Part shown: piece by piece, positions 32,037-46,100 of the stretch
Numbering within the stretch: position 1 is the first letter of the stretch
How the letters are laid out: every line of letters starts with the position of its first letter
From: Polynucleobacter sp. MWH-P3-07-1
GTDB lineage: Bacteria > Pseudomonadota > Gammaproteobacteria > Burkholderiales > Burkholderiaceae
Length of the DNA: 64,000 nt
Assembly (NCBI RefSeq): GCF_018687555.1
Contig: NZ_CP061296.1
Span: 1 to 64,000, forward strand
Direction of reading: 5' to 3'
Notes under the pieces: generated by a model
What the model was told of the DNA's origin: nothing
The model's database searches: none
The model's input: the letters and a program-made list of their open reading frames with translations, nothing else
Program-made: the position numbers and the translations under genes

Positions 32037-32301
32037 AGCAATACTCTAGCAGGCTTCTCCAAATATTTCAGGGTTTTCCCTTATAAGACAGGAAAAACAA
32101 CACTTATTTCACGGCTGATAACCTAAAAATTGGGTGATTACTGAAGAAAAAATCCAAAAAATTGAAAATTACTGTCAGGAGCCCTATTTTTTTCATAAAA
32201 GTGTAATTTTTTTATTTTTTCTATATCCTTGATTTTGATACGTTTTCTGGATTTGGCTATCAAAAAATAGCGTTTTTATAAGAAAAAGACTACGAAAGGT
32301 G
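32037..32301. other. AT-rich region upstream of the rRNA promoter
   Basis: This 265-base stretch has no gene. It is very AT-rich, with T-runs around 32190-32220 and phased A/T tracts, and probably holds upstream activating elements of the rRNA promoter. A short hairpin GCTAT/ATAGC (32256-32271) followed by GTTTTT is present but weak. Promoter region of the minus-strand GNAT gene should also lie here. Confidence 0.5.
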
Positions 32302-32330
32302 TTGACGACCCAAAATAAGTGCGCTATAGT
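32302..32330 (+). promoter_or_regulatory. rRNA operon promoter
   Basis: TTGACG (32302-32307) and TATAGT (32325-32330) are spaced by exactly 17 bases, both close to sigma-70 consensus. The pair is about 210 bases ahead of the 16S gene, behind an AT-rich upstream region, as expected for an rrn promoter. The GCGC just before the -10 fits a discriminator-like GC-rich context of growth-rate-regulated promoters. Confidence 0.85.
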
Positions 32331-32373
32331 CTCACCTCTCTGCTGGATGTTATTTGAAATACAAAACAAGCCA

Positions 32374-32386
32374 GCCCTCTTTAAAA
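32374..32386 (+). promoter_or_regulatory. boxA-like antitermination site in the rRNA leader
   Basis: GCCCTCTTTAAAA in the leader resembles the boxA motif TGCTCTTTAACA that recruits NusB-NusE (S10) for rRNA antitermination. It lies about 45 bases after the promoter -10. A similar site is found in the 16S-23S spacer. Confidence 0.6.
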
Positions 32387-32541
32387 ATTAGTCAACCGAT
32401 AATTGTGGGTACTAAGTGAAAGCATCCAGTCCTTCGGGACAGATGTAAATAAATAGTACTCATAGACAGTAAAAAGATTTGGTTTTATTACCAAGTCAAT
32501 TTCTTGAATGAGTGCGACGATCCGCAAGGATCACAGGAATT

Positions 32542-34077
<1,536 letters not shown>

Positions 34078-34132
34078 GAGAAAGATGCTGGATCTATAGT
34101 GCCCACACTTATCGGTTGACAATAAAAGCCAC

Positions 34133-34209
34133 GGGTCTGTAGCTCAGCTGGTTAGAGCACTGTGTTGATAACGCAGGGGTCGTAGGTTCAAGTCCTACCA
34201 GACCCACCA
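34133..34209 (+). tRNA. tRNA-Ile (anticodon GAT)
   Basis: A 77-base tRNA in the 16S-23S spacer, GGGTCTG acceptor stem with encoded CCA. The anticodon loop TTGATAA gives anticodon GAT for isoleucine codons AUC/AUU. This is the usual first spacer tRNA of proteobacterial rRNA operons. Confidence 0.97.
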
Positions 34210-34242
34210 ATCAGCAGTAGCGATATGGACTTAGTGGACGTT

Positions 34243-34318
34243 GGGGGATTAGCTCAGCTGGGAGAGCACCTGCTTTGCAAGCAGGGGGTCGTCGGTTCGA
34301 TCCCGTCATCCTCCACCA
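34243..34318 (+). tRNA. tRNA-Ala (anticodon TGC)
   Basis: A 76-base tRNA following tRNA-Ile in the spacer, with acceptor stem GGGGGAT/ATCCTCC (one G-U pair) and encoded CCA. The anticodon is TGC in the loop TTTGCAA, reading alanine GCN codons. Confidence 0.97.
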
Positions 34319-34586
34319 ACATCTAAATGTCAAAACTAAGCGATTTAACGATTGTTTAGTTTTGCCATTTATGGCTGTTCTTTAAAAATTTGAGTAAGCA
34401 AAGTGTCAAATGTTTCTTTGAGAGGACATTTGACAATGTAATAAGGGTAAAGATTGAATCATCAATCAGTAATACAAACGAGTTTTACCAAGTTCTTTAA
34501 CAAGTACTTACAGTTTGGATTACGGCAAACATGTCAGAAGTAGAAGTAAAACCTGTAACAGGTACTAGCAATGGTGCTCGTTATAG
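34319..34586 (+). other. Spacer between tRNA-Ala and 23S, with a boxA-like site
   Basis: This 268-base transcribed spacer holds a boxA-like TGTTCTTTAAAAA at 34376-34388, matching the leader element in its CTCTTTAA/TTCTTTAA core. The rest is presumed rRNA processing sequence flanking 23S. No gene is seen. Confidence 0.6.
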
Positions 34587-37461
<2,875 letters not shown>

Positions 37462-37564
37462 ATAACCAGCACTATTGTGTTGGATGTTTGCCAGATTTAA
37501 TCTGCATCCTTATTACATGCTTACTCAAATCGAACTGTTGATTTATCAACAGTTCAACCCTCTA

Positions 37565-37682
37565 CGCCCGGTGACCATAGCAAGTTGGAACCACTCCTTC
37601 CCATCTCGAACAGGACAGTGAAACGACTTTACGCCGATGATAGTGCGGATTACCCGTGTGAAAGTAGGTAACTGCCGGGCAC
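37565..37682 (+). rRNA. rrf: 5S ribosomal RNA
   Basis: A 5S rRNA of about 118 bases. The terminal helix GCCCGG/CCGGGC, the CCATAGCAAGTTGGAACCAC segment and the CATCTCGAACAGGACAGTGAAA loop are typical. Ends are approximate. It is followed nine bases later by a terminator. Confidence 0.95.
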
Positions 37683-37690
37683 CAAAGCGA

Positions 37691-37721
37691 CGCCCAGACC
37701 CTCTTAGGTCTGGGCGTTTTT
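37691..37721 (+). terminator. rRNA operon terminator
   Basis: CGCCCAGACC (37691-37700) and GGTCTGGGCG (37707-37716) form a perfect ten-base GC-rich stem with the loop CTCTTA, followed by TTTTT. A strong intrinsic terminator for the rRNA operon. Confidence 0.95.
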
Positions 37722-37744
37722 ACTTGTGCAAAGCGTTTGAGAGA

Positions 37745-37773
37745 TTGACAGATACTCCGTTAGGAGTCAAAAT
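37745..37773 (+). promoter_or_regulatory. Putative promoter of the tRNA-tuf operon
   Basis: TTGACA (37745-37750), a perfect -35, lies 35 bases ahead of tRNA-Tyr and after the rRNA terminator. With a 17-base spacer the -10 would be CAAAAT (37768-37773), a four-of-six match. The tRNAs and tuf are likely expressed from here. Confidence 0.65.
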
Positions 37774-37784
37774 ATTGGGTTCGC

Positions 37785-37869
37785 GGAGGGGTGTCCGAGC
37801 GGCTAAAGGAGGCAGACTGTAAATCTGTTGGCTATGCCTACGTAGGTTCGAATCCTACCCCCTCCACCA
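37785..37869 (+). tRNA. tRNA-Tyr (anticodon GTA)
   Basis: An 85-base tRNA with a long variable arm (GGCTATGCCTACG region), acceptor GGAGGGG/CCCCTCC and encoded CCA. The anticodon loop CTGTAAA gives GTA for tyrosine. It opens a tRNA-Tyr-Gly-Thr-tuf unit like the E. coli tufB operon. Confidence 0.96.
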
Positions 37870-37875
37870 AGATGT

Positions 37876-37949
37876 GCGGGATTAGTTTAATGGTAAAACA
37901 GCAGATTTCCAATCTTCGGTCAAGAGTTCGATTCTCTTATCCCGCTCCA
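37876..37949 (+). tRNA. tRNA-Gly (anticodon TCC)
   Basis: A 74-base tRNA with acceptor GCGGGAT/ATCCCGC, discriminator T and encoded CCA. The anticodon loop TTTCCAA gives TCC for glycine GGA/GGG. Pairing 28-42 in the anticodon stem appears to be a C-T (C-U) mismatch, and the D arm is AT-rich. Otherwise it is intact. Confidence 0.93.
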
Positions 37950-37969
37950 GTATTTGTAGCAAAAGATTG

Positions 37970-38044
<75 letters not shown>

Positions 38045-38091
38045 TGTTTCAGTTTATAAATTGTGATTTCGTAGGTTTGAAGAGTTAACTA

Positions 38092-39301
38092 AAGGCAGAC
38101 AAAAATGGCAAAAGAAAAATTTGAGCGGACAAAACCGCACGTAAACGTAGGCACTATTGGTCACGTTGACCACGGTAAAACTACTTTGACAGCAGCAATT
38201 GCAACCGTGCTTTCTAAGCAATTCGGTGGCGAAGCAAAAGCATACGATCAGATCGATGCTGCTCCTGAAGAAAAGGCCCGTGGTATTACGATTAATACTG
38301 CGCACGTTGAGTATGAGACTGCAAATCGTCACTACGCTCACGTTGATTGCCCAGGACACGCTGACTACGTTAAGAACATGATTACTGGCGCTGCCCAAAT
38401 GGACGGCGCAATTTTGGTTTGCTCTGCAGCTGACGGCCCAATGCCACAAACCCGTGAGCACATCCTCTTGGCACGCCAAGTAGGTGTTCCTTACATCGTC
38501 GTGTTCTTGAACAAGTGCGACATGGTTGATGATGCTGAGTTGTTAGAGCTCGTCGAGATGGAAGTGCGCGAACTGTTATCTAAGTACAACTTCCCTGGCG
38601 ATGACACACCGATCATCCATGGTTCTGCTAAGTTAGCCCTTGAAGGCGACGAAGGTCCATTGGGTAAAGAAGCCATCATGAAATTGGCTGAAGCTTTAGA
38701 TACTTATATTCCTACTCCAGAGCGCGCAGTTGACGGTGCGTTCTTGATGCCAGTAGAAGATGTGTTCTCCATCTCTGGTCGCGGTACTGTAGTGACTGGT
38801 CGTATTGAGCGCGGTATTGTTAAGGTTGGCGAAGAGATCGAAATCATCGGTATTAAGCCAACCCTCAAAACTACCTGTACTGGTGTAGAGATGTTCCGTA
38901 AATTGCTCGACCAAGGTCAAGCAGGCGATAACGTCGGTATTTTGCTCCGCGGTACAAAGCGTGAAGAAGTTGAGCGCGGCCAAGTATTGGCTAAGCCAGG
39001 TTCAATCACCCCACATACTCACTTTACAGCCGAGGTTTATATCTTGGGTAAAGATGAAGGTGGTCGTCATACTCCGTTCTTTAACAACTATCGTCCCCAG
39101 TTTTACTTCCGTACTACGGACGTAACAGGTTCTATCGAGTTGCCAAAAGACAAAGAGATGGTCATGCCTGGCGATAACGTCACCATTACCGTCAAACTCA
39201 TCGCGCCAATTGCGATGGAAGAAGGTTTGCGTTTTGCGATCCGTGAAGGTGGCCGCACTGTTGGCGCCGGAGTGGTTGCAAAGATTTTGGCTTAAGTAGT
39301 T
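38092..39301 (+). repeat. Exact repeat, tuf copy 1
   Basis: The 1210 bases from AAGGCAGACAAAA through the tuf stop and GTAGTT are identical, as far as could be read, to 54895-56104. Flanks differ on both sides, so the repeat covers exactly the gene plus 13 bases upstream and a few downstream. This fits gene conversion between the two tuf genes, not a recent mobile element. Confidence 0.9.
38105..39295 (+). CDS. tuf: Elongation factor Tu, copy 1
   Basis: EF-Tu brings aminoacyl-tRNA to the ribosome as a ternary complex with GTP. The 396-residue protein has the P-loop GHVDHGKT (19-26), switch [13 protein letters not shown] for guanine recognition, and the three-domain length of the family. It is expressed from a tRNA-Tyr-Gly-Thr-tuf unit and precedes tRNA-Trp, secE and nusG. 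The protein is identical to copy 2. Confidence 0.99.
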   Translation: MAKEKFERTKPHVNVGTIGHVDHGKTTLTAAIATVLSKQFGGEAKAYDQIDAAPEEKARGITINTAHVEYETANRHYAHVDCPGHADYVKNMITGAAQMDGAILVCSAADGPMPQTREHILLARQVGVPYIVVFLNKCDMVDDAELLELVEMEVRELLSKYNFPGDDTPIIHGSAKLALEGDEGPLGKEAIMKLAEALDTYIPTPERAVDGAFLMPVEDVFSISGRGTVVTGRIERGIVKVGEEIEIIGIKPTLKTTCTGVEMFRKLLDQGQAGDNVGILLRGTKREEVERGQVLAKPGSITPHTHFTAEVYILGKDEGGRHTPFFNNYRPQFYFRTTDVTGSIELPKDKEMVMPGDNVTITVKLIAPIAMEEGLRFAIREGGRTVGAGVVAKILA

Positions 39302-39312
39302 TTTTGAAATAA

Positions 39313-39388
39313 AGGGGTGTAGCTCAATTGGCAGAGCGTTGGTCTCCAAAACCAAAGGTTGGGGGTTCGATGCCCTCCGCCCCTGCCA
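39313..39388 (+). tRNA. tRNA-Trp (anticodon CCA)
   Basis: A 76-base tRNA with acceptor AGGGGTG/CGCCCCT and encoded CCA end. The anticodon loop CTCCAAA gives CCA for tryptophan. It lies between tuf copy 1 and secE, as in other betaproteobacteria. Confidence 0.95.
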
Positions 39389-39408
39389 CGATTTGAACTG
39401 AAAGCAAT

Positions 39409-39786
39409 ATGTCGCAACAAACAGTAGGTCATTCTGAAGATAAAAGCAGCTGGGTCTCTGGACTCGCTGCTTTGATTGTCGTAGCAGCATTGGTTTTGTA
39501 CTACGTGCTGGTTGACCAATCTTTATTGTTGCGATTAGCCGTCTTATTTGGCGGCATTGCAGTTGCGGTTTTGATTGTGGCGATTTCACCAGAAGGGCGT
39601 AGGTTTTTCTCCTACGCAAAAGATTCTTGGTACGAAGTAAAGAAAGTTGTTTGGCCAACTCGTAAAGAAGCCACCCAAATGACTTTGGTCGTATTTGGTT
39701 TTGTTCTGATCATGTCCCTGTTTTTATGGGTTGCAGACAAATTGATTGAATGGCTAGTTTTTTCAGTCTTCTTAGGCTGGAAGTGA
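39409..39786 (+). CDS. secE: Protein translocase subunit SecE
   Basis: SecE stabilises SecY in the Sec translocon of the inner membrane. This 125-residue proteobacterial form has three membrane segments (about 18-38, 42-62 and 97-120). The conserved amphipathic helix EVKKVVWPTRKEATQMT precedes the last segment. nusG follows, the usual pair. Confidence 0.96.
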   Translation: MSQQTVGHSEDKSSWVSGLAALIVVAALVLYYVLVDQSLLLRLAVLFGGIAVAVLIVAISPEGRRFFSYAKDSWYEVKKVVWPTRKEATQMTLVVFGFVLIMSLFLWVADKLIEWLVFSVFLGWK

Positions 39787-39795
39787 GTAATAAAA

Positions 39796-40368
39796 ATGAT
39801 TGATTCTGAATTGGCCGCAAATCCACAAGCTACTGGCAATATGCGCTGGTACGTTATCCACGCTTATTCGGGCATGGAAAAAAGTGTGAAAAAAGGACTC
39901 GAGGAGCGTATTGCGCGTTCGGGCATGCCTGAAAAATTCGGCCGTATTTTGGTCCCATCCGAAGAGGTAGTAGAGATCAAATCTGGTCAAAAGTCAGTTT
40001 CAGAGCGCCGTTTCTTTCCAGGATATGTCCTGATTGAGATGGAGATGACCGACGAAAGCTGGCATTTGGTCAAAAATACGCCAAAAGTAACCGGTTTCGT
40101 TGGTGGTGTTAGAAACCGCCCAAGCCCGATTTCGACTGCTGAAGTGTCAAAAATCATGGATCAGATGCAGGCCGGGGTTGATAAACCTAAGCCTAAAACT
40201 CTTTTTGAGGTTGGAGAGATCGTGCGAGTCAAAGAGGGCCCGTTTGTCGATTTCAATGGAAATATTGAAGAAGTCAATTACGAGAAGTCAAGATTGCGCC
40301 TTTCTGTTACAATTTTTGGCCGCGGTACCCCAGTTGAGCTGGAGTTCGGCCAAGTAGAAAAGATGTAA
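39796..40368 (+). CDS. nusG: Transcription antitermination factor NusG
   Basis: NusG binds RNA polymerase, reduces pausing and couples transcription to ribosomes or Rho. The 190-residue protein has the NGN domain with [22 protein letters not shown] and the C-terminal KOW domain [25 protein letters not shown] 39796 gives a 15-residue N-terminal extension; the in-frame ATG at 39841 would start nearer the domain. It follows secE by nine bases. Confidence 0.96.
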   Translation: MIDSELAANPQATGNMRWYVIHAYSGMEKSVKKGLEERIARSGMPEKFGRILVPSEEVVEIKSGQKSVSERRFFPGYVLIEMEMTDESWHLVKNTPKVTGFVGGVRNRPSPISTAEVSKIMDQMQAGVDKPKPKTLFEVGEIVRVKEGPFVDFNGNIEEVNYEKSRLRLSVTIFGRGTPVELEFGQVEKM

Positions 40369-40372
40369 AAAC

Positions 40373-40391
40373 AAGGACTTAGTCCTTTTTT
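40373..40391 (+). terminator. Putative terminator after nusG
   Basis: AAGGAC (40373-40378) and GTCCTT (40382-40387) form a short stem with a three-base loop, running into a T tract (40386-40391). This is a plausible intrinsic terminator, though short. It may separate secE-nusG from the rplK unit. Confidence 0.6.
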
Positions 40392-40533
40392 GTACTGCAG
40401 TAGTTTGTAATTTGATGGTTATTTAGTTTTTGTAATTAACCGAGGAGCGGAGCTAGAAAGCCAAAAACTAGCAAAGCGTTTACTCAACGGCGGTCTTACC
40501 TGATAGGGTCGGGCGCGCTTTTAGGAGCAATAC
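40392..40533 (+). promoter_or_regulatory. Leader upstream of rplK
   Basis: A 142-base leader before rplK, containing GGAGCGGAGCTAGAAAGCC and a GC-rich segment before TTTTAGGAGCAATAC at the start. In other bacteria the L1 protein represses its operon by binding the rplK leader; no defined L1 hairpin was confirmed here. No clear promoter pair was seen. Confidence 0.4.
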
Positions 40534-40965
40534 ATGGCAAAGAAGATTATTGGCTTTATCAAACTGCAGATCCCTGCAGGTAAAGCAAACCCCTCACCTC
40601 CCGTCGGCCCAGCATTGGGTCAACGCGGTCTGAACATTATGGAATTTTGTAAGGCGTTCAATGCTCAAACCCAGAGCATGGAGCCAGGCCTGCCTATTCC
40701 AGTTGTGATCACGGCATTTGCTGACAAGAGCTTCACGTTCATCATGAAGACTCCACCAGCAACCATCATGATTAAGAAGGCTGCGAAGTTGGAAAAAGGT
40801 TCACCACGTCCCCATACCGACAAGGTTGGAAAAATTACTCGTGCTCAAGCAGAAGAAATTGCTAAAGCAAAAATGCCAGATTTGACAGCAGCCGATATGG
40901 ACGCAGCTGTTAGAACAATCGCTGGTAGCGCCCGTTCCATGGGCATCACTGTGGAAGGTCTCTAA
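40534..40965 (+). CDS. rplK: 50S ribosomal protein L11
   Basis: L11 binds the GTPase-associated centre of 23S rRNA and supports factor function. The 143-residue protein starts [32 protein letters not shown] and continues with the RNA-binding C-terminal domain ending in [11 protein letters not shown]. It overlaps nothing and is followed by rplA after two bases. Confidence 0.98.
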   Translation: MAKKIIGFIKLQIPAGKANPSPPVGPALGQRGLNIMEFCKAFNAQTQSMEPGLPIPVVITAFADKSFTFIMKTPPATIMIKKAAKLEKGSPRPHTDKVGKITRAQAEEIAKAKMPDLTAADMDAAVRTIAGSARSMGITVEGL

Positions 40966-40967
40966 TC

Positions 40968-41669
40968 ATGACTAAATTATCTAAACGCGTAAAAGCGATT
41001 CAATCCAAGGTTGATCGCAATAAGTTTTACTCACTGGAAGAAGCGTTGACCCTCGTTAAAGAGTGTGCAACTGCCAAATTCGATGAGTCTATCGATGTTG
41101 CAGTTCAGCTTGGTATTGATGCCAAGAAATCTGACCAAGTTGTGCGCGGTGCAGTGGTGCTCCCAGCTGGTACAGGCAAGCATGTTCGTGTTGCAGTTTT
41201 TGCGCAAGGCGAGAAAGCTGAACAAGCTAAAGCCGCTGGCGCAGAAATCGTAGGCATGGAAGAGTTGGCTGAACAAATTAAAGGCGGCAAAATTGATTTT
41301 GATATTTTGATCGCATCCCCAGACACCATGAAAATCGTTGGTACTTTAGGTCAGGTATTGGGCCCACGTGGTTTGATGCCAAATCCAAAAGTAGGAACCG
41401 TTACTCCTGATGTTGCAACTGCGGTTAAGAATGCAAAAGCAGGTCAAGTGCAATTCCGGGTGGACAAAGCCGGTATTGTGCACGCAAGCATTGGTCGTCG
41501 TTCATTCGAGCCAACGGCATTGAAGACCAATTTACTAGCATTGCTGGAGGCTTTGAATAAAGCAAAGCCACCTGCATCTAAGGGAATTTATTTGAAGAAG
41601 GTTGCCGTAAGCAGCACTATGGGTGCAGGCGTACGTGTAGATCAAGCTTCGCTACAAGCCGCGCAGTAA
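40968..41669 (+). CDS. rplA: 50S ribosomal protein L1
   Basis: L1 forms the mobile L1 stalk near the E site and can repress its own operon. The 233-residue protein has the conserved [18 protein letters not shown] and the C-terminal lobe with [11 protein letters not shown]. It follows rplK by two bases, so both are translated from the same transcript. Confidence 0.98.
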   Translation: MTKLSKRVKAIQSKVDRNKFYSLEEALTLVKECATAKFDESIDVAVQLGIDAKKSDQVVRGAVVLPAGTGKHVRVAVFAQGEKAEQAKAAGAEIVGMEELAEQIKGGKIDFDILIASPDTMKIVGTLGQVLGPRGLMPNPKVGTVTPDVATAVKNAKAGQVQFRVDKAGIVHASIGRRSFEPTALKTNLLALLEALNKAKPPASKGIYLKKVAVSSTMGAGVRVDQASLQAAQ

Positions 41670-41893
41670 TTTGTAGCAAAAGAACTTTGGGTCGACTCTG
41701 TAGCTAGAGTCGAACATCAAAGACCGTTGGCGGGTTAGTTGCTTGTACAGAGTTAACTCTTAATTGTTACGAAAGTAATAGCCAGCGCAGATGGCGACCC
41801 TGAAAAGATTTCGCAAGATTTTCTTGTGATTGAATAATCAGACGCTGGTGTGTAACCCCAACTGGAAACAGTTGGTTTTTATGGAGTTAAACC
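41670..41893 (+). promoter_or_regulatory. Leader of rplJL with attenuator-like hairpin
   Basis: A 224-base leader before rplJ, where L10-L7/L12 is known to repress translation in other bacteria. Several inverted repeats are visible, for example GACTCT/AGAGTC near 41695-41712. Close to the gene, CCAACTG (41858-41864) and CAGTTGG (41869-41875) with loop GAAA are followed by TTTTT, an attenuator-like hairpin 13 bases ahead of the rplJ start. Function is inferred from position. Confidence 0.55.
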
Positions 41894-42535
41894 GTGCCTT
41901 TGAATGTAGAAGACAAAAAAGCAATCGTTGCTGATGTCGGCGCTCAATTGGCTGGAGCCCAAACTGTCGTTCTCGCTGAATACCGTGGTATTCCAGTTGA
42001 GGAATTGACAAAGCTGCGTGCTAGCGCTCGTAGTCAAGGTGTATATCTTCGCGTTTTGAAGAACACATTGGCACGTCGTGCTGCACAAGGCACACAGTTT
42101 GAGCCCCTTGCTGATTCGATGGTTGGCCCCTTGATCTATGGCATTTCTGCAGATCCAATTGCTTCGGCAAAAGTACTGCAAGGCTTTGCTAAGACTCAAG
42201 ACAAGCTAGTCATTACTGCTGGCTTATACAACGGCAAGTTGTTAGATGTTGCAGGCGTTAAAGCCCTCGCAACAATTCCAAGCCGCGATGAGTTGTTATC
42301 GCAGTTGTTGGGCGTCATGTTGGCCCCAGTATCTGCAATGGCTCGCGTATTGGGCGCAGTAGCAGCACAAAAGGCAGCTGGAGCACCTGCTCCTGTTGAA
42401 GCACCCGTAGCAGAAGTTGTAGCAGCCCCAGCAGAAGCAGTAGCTGAAGCCGCCGCACCTGAAGCAAGTGCTGAGCCTGCAGCCGCAGCCCCAGAAGCTG
42501 GAACAGAAACCAAAGAACCCCCTGCCGCTGAATAA
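41894..42535 (+). CDS. rplJ: 50S ribosomal protein L10 with long acidic tail
   Basis: L10 anchors the L7/L12 dimers on the ribosome stalk. Residues 1-162 fit the family ([33 protein letters not shown]). Residues 163-213 are an extra tail rich in alanine, proline and glutamate, ending in [10 protein letters not shown]. The family normally ends near 165-175. The start is GTG at 41894 behind GGAGTT. It precedes rplL. Confidence 0.97.
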   Translation: MPLNVEDKKAIVADVGAQLAGAQTVVLAEYRGIPVEELTKLRASARSQGVYLRVLKNTLARRAAQGTQFEPLADSMVGPLIYGISADPIASAKVLQGFAKTQDKLVITAGLYNGKLLDVAGVKALATIPSRDELLSQLLGVMLAPVSAMARVLGAVAAQKAAGAPAPVEAPVAEVVAAPAEAVAEAAAPEASAEPAAAAPEAGTETKEPPAAE

Positions 42536-42571
42536 GCGACAGATTAACTATTTAAGTATTAGGAGCTAAAA

Positions 42572-42949
42572 ATGGCGATTACTAAAGAAGAAATTATTGA
42601 TGCAGTAGGTAGCATGTCCGTAATGGATTTGAACGACTTGGTTAAAGCGTTCGAAGAGAAGTTTGGTGTTTCCGCTGCAGCGATGGCTGTTGCTGGCCCT
42701 GCAGGCGGCGGCGCTGCTGCTGGTGCTGGCGAAGAGCAAACCGAGTTCACCGTGAACTTGCTTGAAGCTGGAGCAAACAAGGTTTCAGTAATTAAGGCAG
42801 TTCGTGAAATTACTGGTCTTGGCCTCAAAGAAGCAAAAGACTTGGTTGATGGCGCACCTAAGCCAATTAAAGAAGCTGTCGACAAAAAGACTGCTGAAGA
42901 AGCCAAGAAGAAGCTCGAAGAAGCTGGCGCAAAAGCAGAACTCAAGTAA
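42572..42949 (+). CDS. rplL: 50S ribosomal protein L7/L12
   Basis: L7/L12 dimers recruit translation GTPases. The 125-residue protein has the N-terminal dimer region, an alanine-glycine hinge ([20 protein letters not shown]), and the C-terminal domain [42 protein letters not shown]. The ATG is preceded by TTAGGAGC. Confidence 0.98.
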   Translation: MAITKEEIIDAVGSMSVMDLNDLVKAFEEKFGVSAAAMAVAGPAGGGAAAGAGEEQTEFTVNLLEAGANKVSVIKAVREITGLGLKEAKDLVDGAPKPIKEAVDKKTAEEAKKKLEEAGAKAELK

Positions 42950-42994
42950 TGCAACTTTTGCTAGCGCCTCCCAAAAGGAGTCGTTAGCCATGTT

Positions 42995-43048
42995 GGGTTT
43001 GACCTTTAGAGGTCAAACCCGATTTCATTTCTGATTGAAATCGGGTTT
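42995..43048 (+). promoter_or_regulatory. Two competing hairpins between rplL and rpoB
   Basis: Hairpin one is GGGTTTGACC (42995-43004) with GGTCAAACCC (43011-43020), a perfect ten-base stem. Hairpin two is AAACCCGATTTCA (43015-43027) with TGAAATCGGGTTT (43036-43048), a perfect 13-base stem. They share bases 43015-43020, so only one can form fully at a time. No long T tract follows. This could be an attenuator or an RNase III processing site, as known at the same place in E. coli. Confidence 0.65.
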
Positions 43049-43175
43049 GCCTTCTGATACGACTGCAGAATGCAAGTTTGGTCGGACACTGAATCTGAGG
43101 ATTTAGTGTTGTCCGCCAGTGGTTGGTAGTGGCCAACCGCCAAATCTTTGTACAGTCGCTGAATTCGGAGATGAA

Positions 43176-46100
43176 ATGAACTATAGCTTCACCGAACGCA
43201 AGCGAGTCCGTAAAAGCTTTGCTAAGCGAGTAAATAATCACCAGGTTCCATACCTGATTGCAACCCAGCTGGAGTCCTACGCTAAATTTTTGCAGGCAGA
43301 AAAGCCTCCAACTTCGCGTATTACTGAAGGTCTACAAGCAGCATTTACTTCTGCTTTCCCAATTGTTTCCAACAATGGTTATGCGCGTATGGAATACGTG
43401 TCATATCAATTGTCACAGCCACCGTTTGACGTCAAAGAATGTCAGCAACGAGGCTACACCTATCACTCCGCCTTGCGCGCTAAAGTTCGCTTGATTATTT
43501 ATGATCGCGAAGCGCCTACTAAGGTAAAAGAAGTTAAAGAGAGCGAAGTCTACATGGGCGAGATTCCCTTGATGACTGAGAATGGCTCCTTTGTTATCAA
43601 CGGTACTGAGCGCGTCATTGTTTCTCAGTTGCACCGTTCCCCAGGCGTGTTCTTTGAGCACGATAAAGGCAAGACACATAGCTCTGGTAAGTTGCTGTTC
43701 TCAGCACGCATCATTCCTTACCGTGGTTCATGGCTCGATTTCGAGTTTGATCCAAAAGATATTTTGTATTTCCGTGTTGACCGTCGTCGCAAGATGCCTG
43801 TCACCATTTTGCTTAAAGCCATTGGCTTAAACAACGAACAAATTCTTGCGAATTTCTTTAACTTTGACCATTTCACGTTAAGTGCAAATGGTGCATCGAT
43901 GGAGTTTGTTCCCGAGCGCTTGCGTGGCCAGTTAGCCAACTTTGATGTGCTTGATAAGAATGGCGTTGTTGTCATTCAAAAAGATAAGCGTATCAACGCA
44001 AAACACATTCGTGAGCTCGAAGCTGCTAAAACTAAAAACATCGTAGTGCCTGATGACTATTTAGTTGGTCGTGTAGTGGCACGCAACATTATTGATCCAG
44101 ACTCTGGTGAAATTTTGGCTTACGCTAATGATGAAATTACTGAAGAGTTGTTGGCAAGCTTGCGGGATGCAGGTATCAAGCAATTAGAGACTATCTATAC
44201 CAATGATTTAGATTCCGGCGCATATATTTCCCAGACCTTGCGTACTGACGAAACCGCTGACCAAACAGCTGCTCGTATCGCGATTTATCGCATGATGCGT
44301 CCTGGTGAGCCACCAACAGAGGATGCAGTTGAGGCCTTGTTCCAGCGCTTGTTCTATAACGAAGACAGTTATGACCTGTCACGTGTTGGTCGTATGAAGG
44401 TGAATAGTCGCTTGAATCGCCCAGAGATGGAAGGCCCAATGGTCTTGTCGAATGAAGATATTCTCGACACCATTAAGTCTCTTGTAGATTTGCGTAACGG
44501 CAAAGGCGAAGTGGACGATATCGATCACTTAGGTAATCGCCGTGTACGTTGTGTTGGTGAGTTGGCTGAGAATCAATTCCGCGCAGGTTTATCCCGCGTT
44601 GAGCGTGCAGTAAAAGAACGTCTTGGTCAGGCCGAGACAGAAAACTTGATGCCGCATGATTTGATTAACAGCAAACCAATCTCTTCAGCGATACGTGAGT
44701 TCTTTGGTTCTTCACAGTTGTCCCAGTTTATGGACCAAACCAACCCACTTTCAGAGATCACGCACAAGCGTCGTATTTCTGCATTGGGACCTGGTGGTTT
44801 GACACGCGAGCGCGCAGGTTTCGAAGTGCGCGACGTGCATCCAACTCACTACGGACGTGTTTGCCCAATCGAAACTCCAGAAGGACCAAACATTGGTCTG
44901 ATCAACTCACTTGCGCTATTTGCCCGTTTGAATGAGCATGGTTTCTTAGAGACCCCATATCGTAAAGTTGCTAATAGCAAAGTCAGCGATGAAGTGGTTT
45001 ACCTTTCAGCAATTGAAGAAGCCAAGTATGTGATTGCTCAGGCAAACGCGACGATCGATAAGAATGGCAAGTTAGCTGATGAGTTGGTTTCTGCTCGTCA
45101 AGCTGGCGAAACGATGATGGTCAGCCCAGAGCGCATCGATTTTATCGACGTTGCTCCAAGCCAGATCGTTTCTGCTGCTGCTTCACTCGTTCCCTTCCTC
45201 GAGCACGATGATGCGAACCGTGCTTTGATGGGCGCGAACATGCAGCGTCAAGCAGTTCCTTGCTTGCGTCCAGATAAGCCATTAGTTGGGACTGGCCTCG
45301 AGCGTATCGTTGCGGTTGACTCAGGTACTGTTGTATTGGCAAACCGTGGCGGTATCGTTGACTACGTCGATGCAAACCGTGTGGTGATTCGTGTAAACGA
45401 TGATGAAACTGCAGCCGGTGAAGTTGGTGTCGATATTTATAACCTCATCAAGTACACCCGTTCAAACCAAAACACCAATATCAATCAGCGCCCAATCGTG
45501 AAGGTTGGCGATCGCGTTGAGCGTGGTGATGTGGTTGCTGACGGCGCCTCTACTGATTTAGGCGAGTTGGCCTTGGGTCAAAATATGACTGTGGCATTTA
45601 TGCCATGGAATGGTTACAACTTCGAAGATTCTATTTTGATCTCTGAGAAGGTAGTTGCTGATGACCGTTACACCTCAATTCATATTGAAGAGCTGTCTGT
45701 TGTTGCTCGCGATACCAAATTAGGTTCCGAAGAAATTACTCGCGATATCTCTAATTTGGCCGAGTCACAACTCTCCCGTTTAGACGAGAGCGGTATTGTT
45801 TACATTGGTGCCGAAGTTGAAGCTGGCGACGTATTGGTTGGTAAAGTTACTCCAAAGGGCGAGACCACTCTCACTCCTGAAGAGAAGCTTCTCCGTGCGA
45901 TCTTCGGTGAGAAAGCGTCTGATGTAAAAGATACTTCCTTACGCGTCCCGTCTGGAATGATTGGTACCGTGATTGATGTTCAAGTCTTCACCCGTGAAGG
46001 CATTGAGCGCGATGCACGAGCACAATCCATTATTCAGGAAGAGTTGCAGCGTTATCGCTTGGACTTAAATGATCAATTGCGAATTGTTGAAGGCGATGCC

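Noticed and set aside
32256-32276. Short hairpin GCTAT/ATAGC followed by a T run upstream of the rRNA promoter
   Set aside because: Only five base pairs and no plus-strand gene ends just before it.
38054-38479. 141-residue frame antisense to tuf copy 1, repeated at copy 2
   Set aside because: It is a by-product of tuf codon bias; the duplication comes from the tuf repeat itself.
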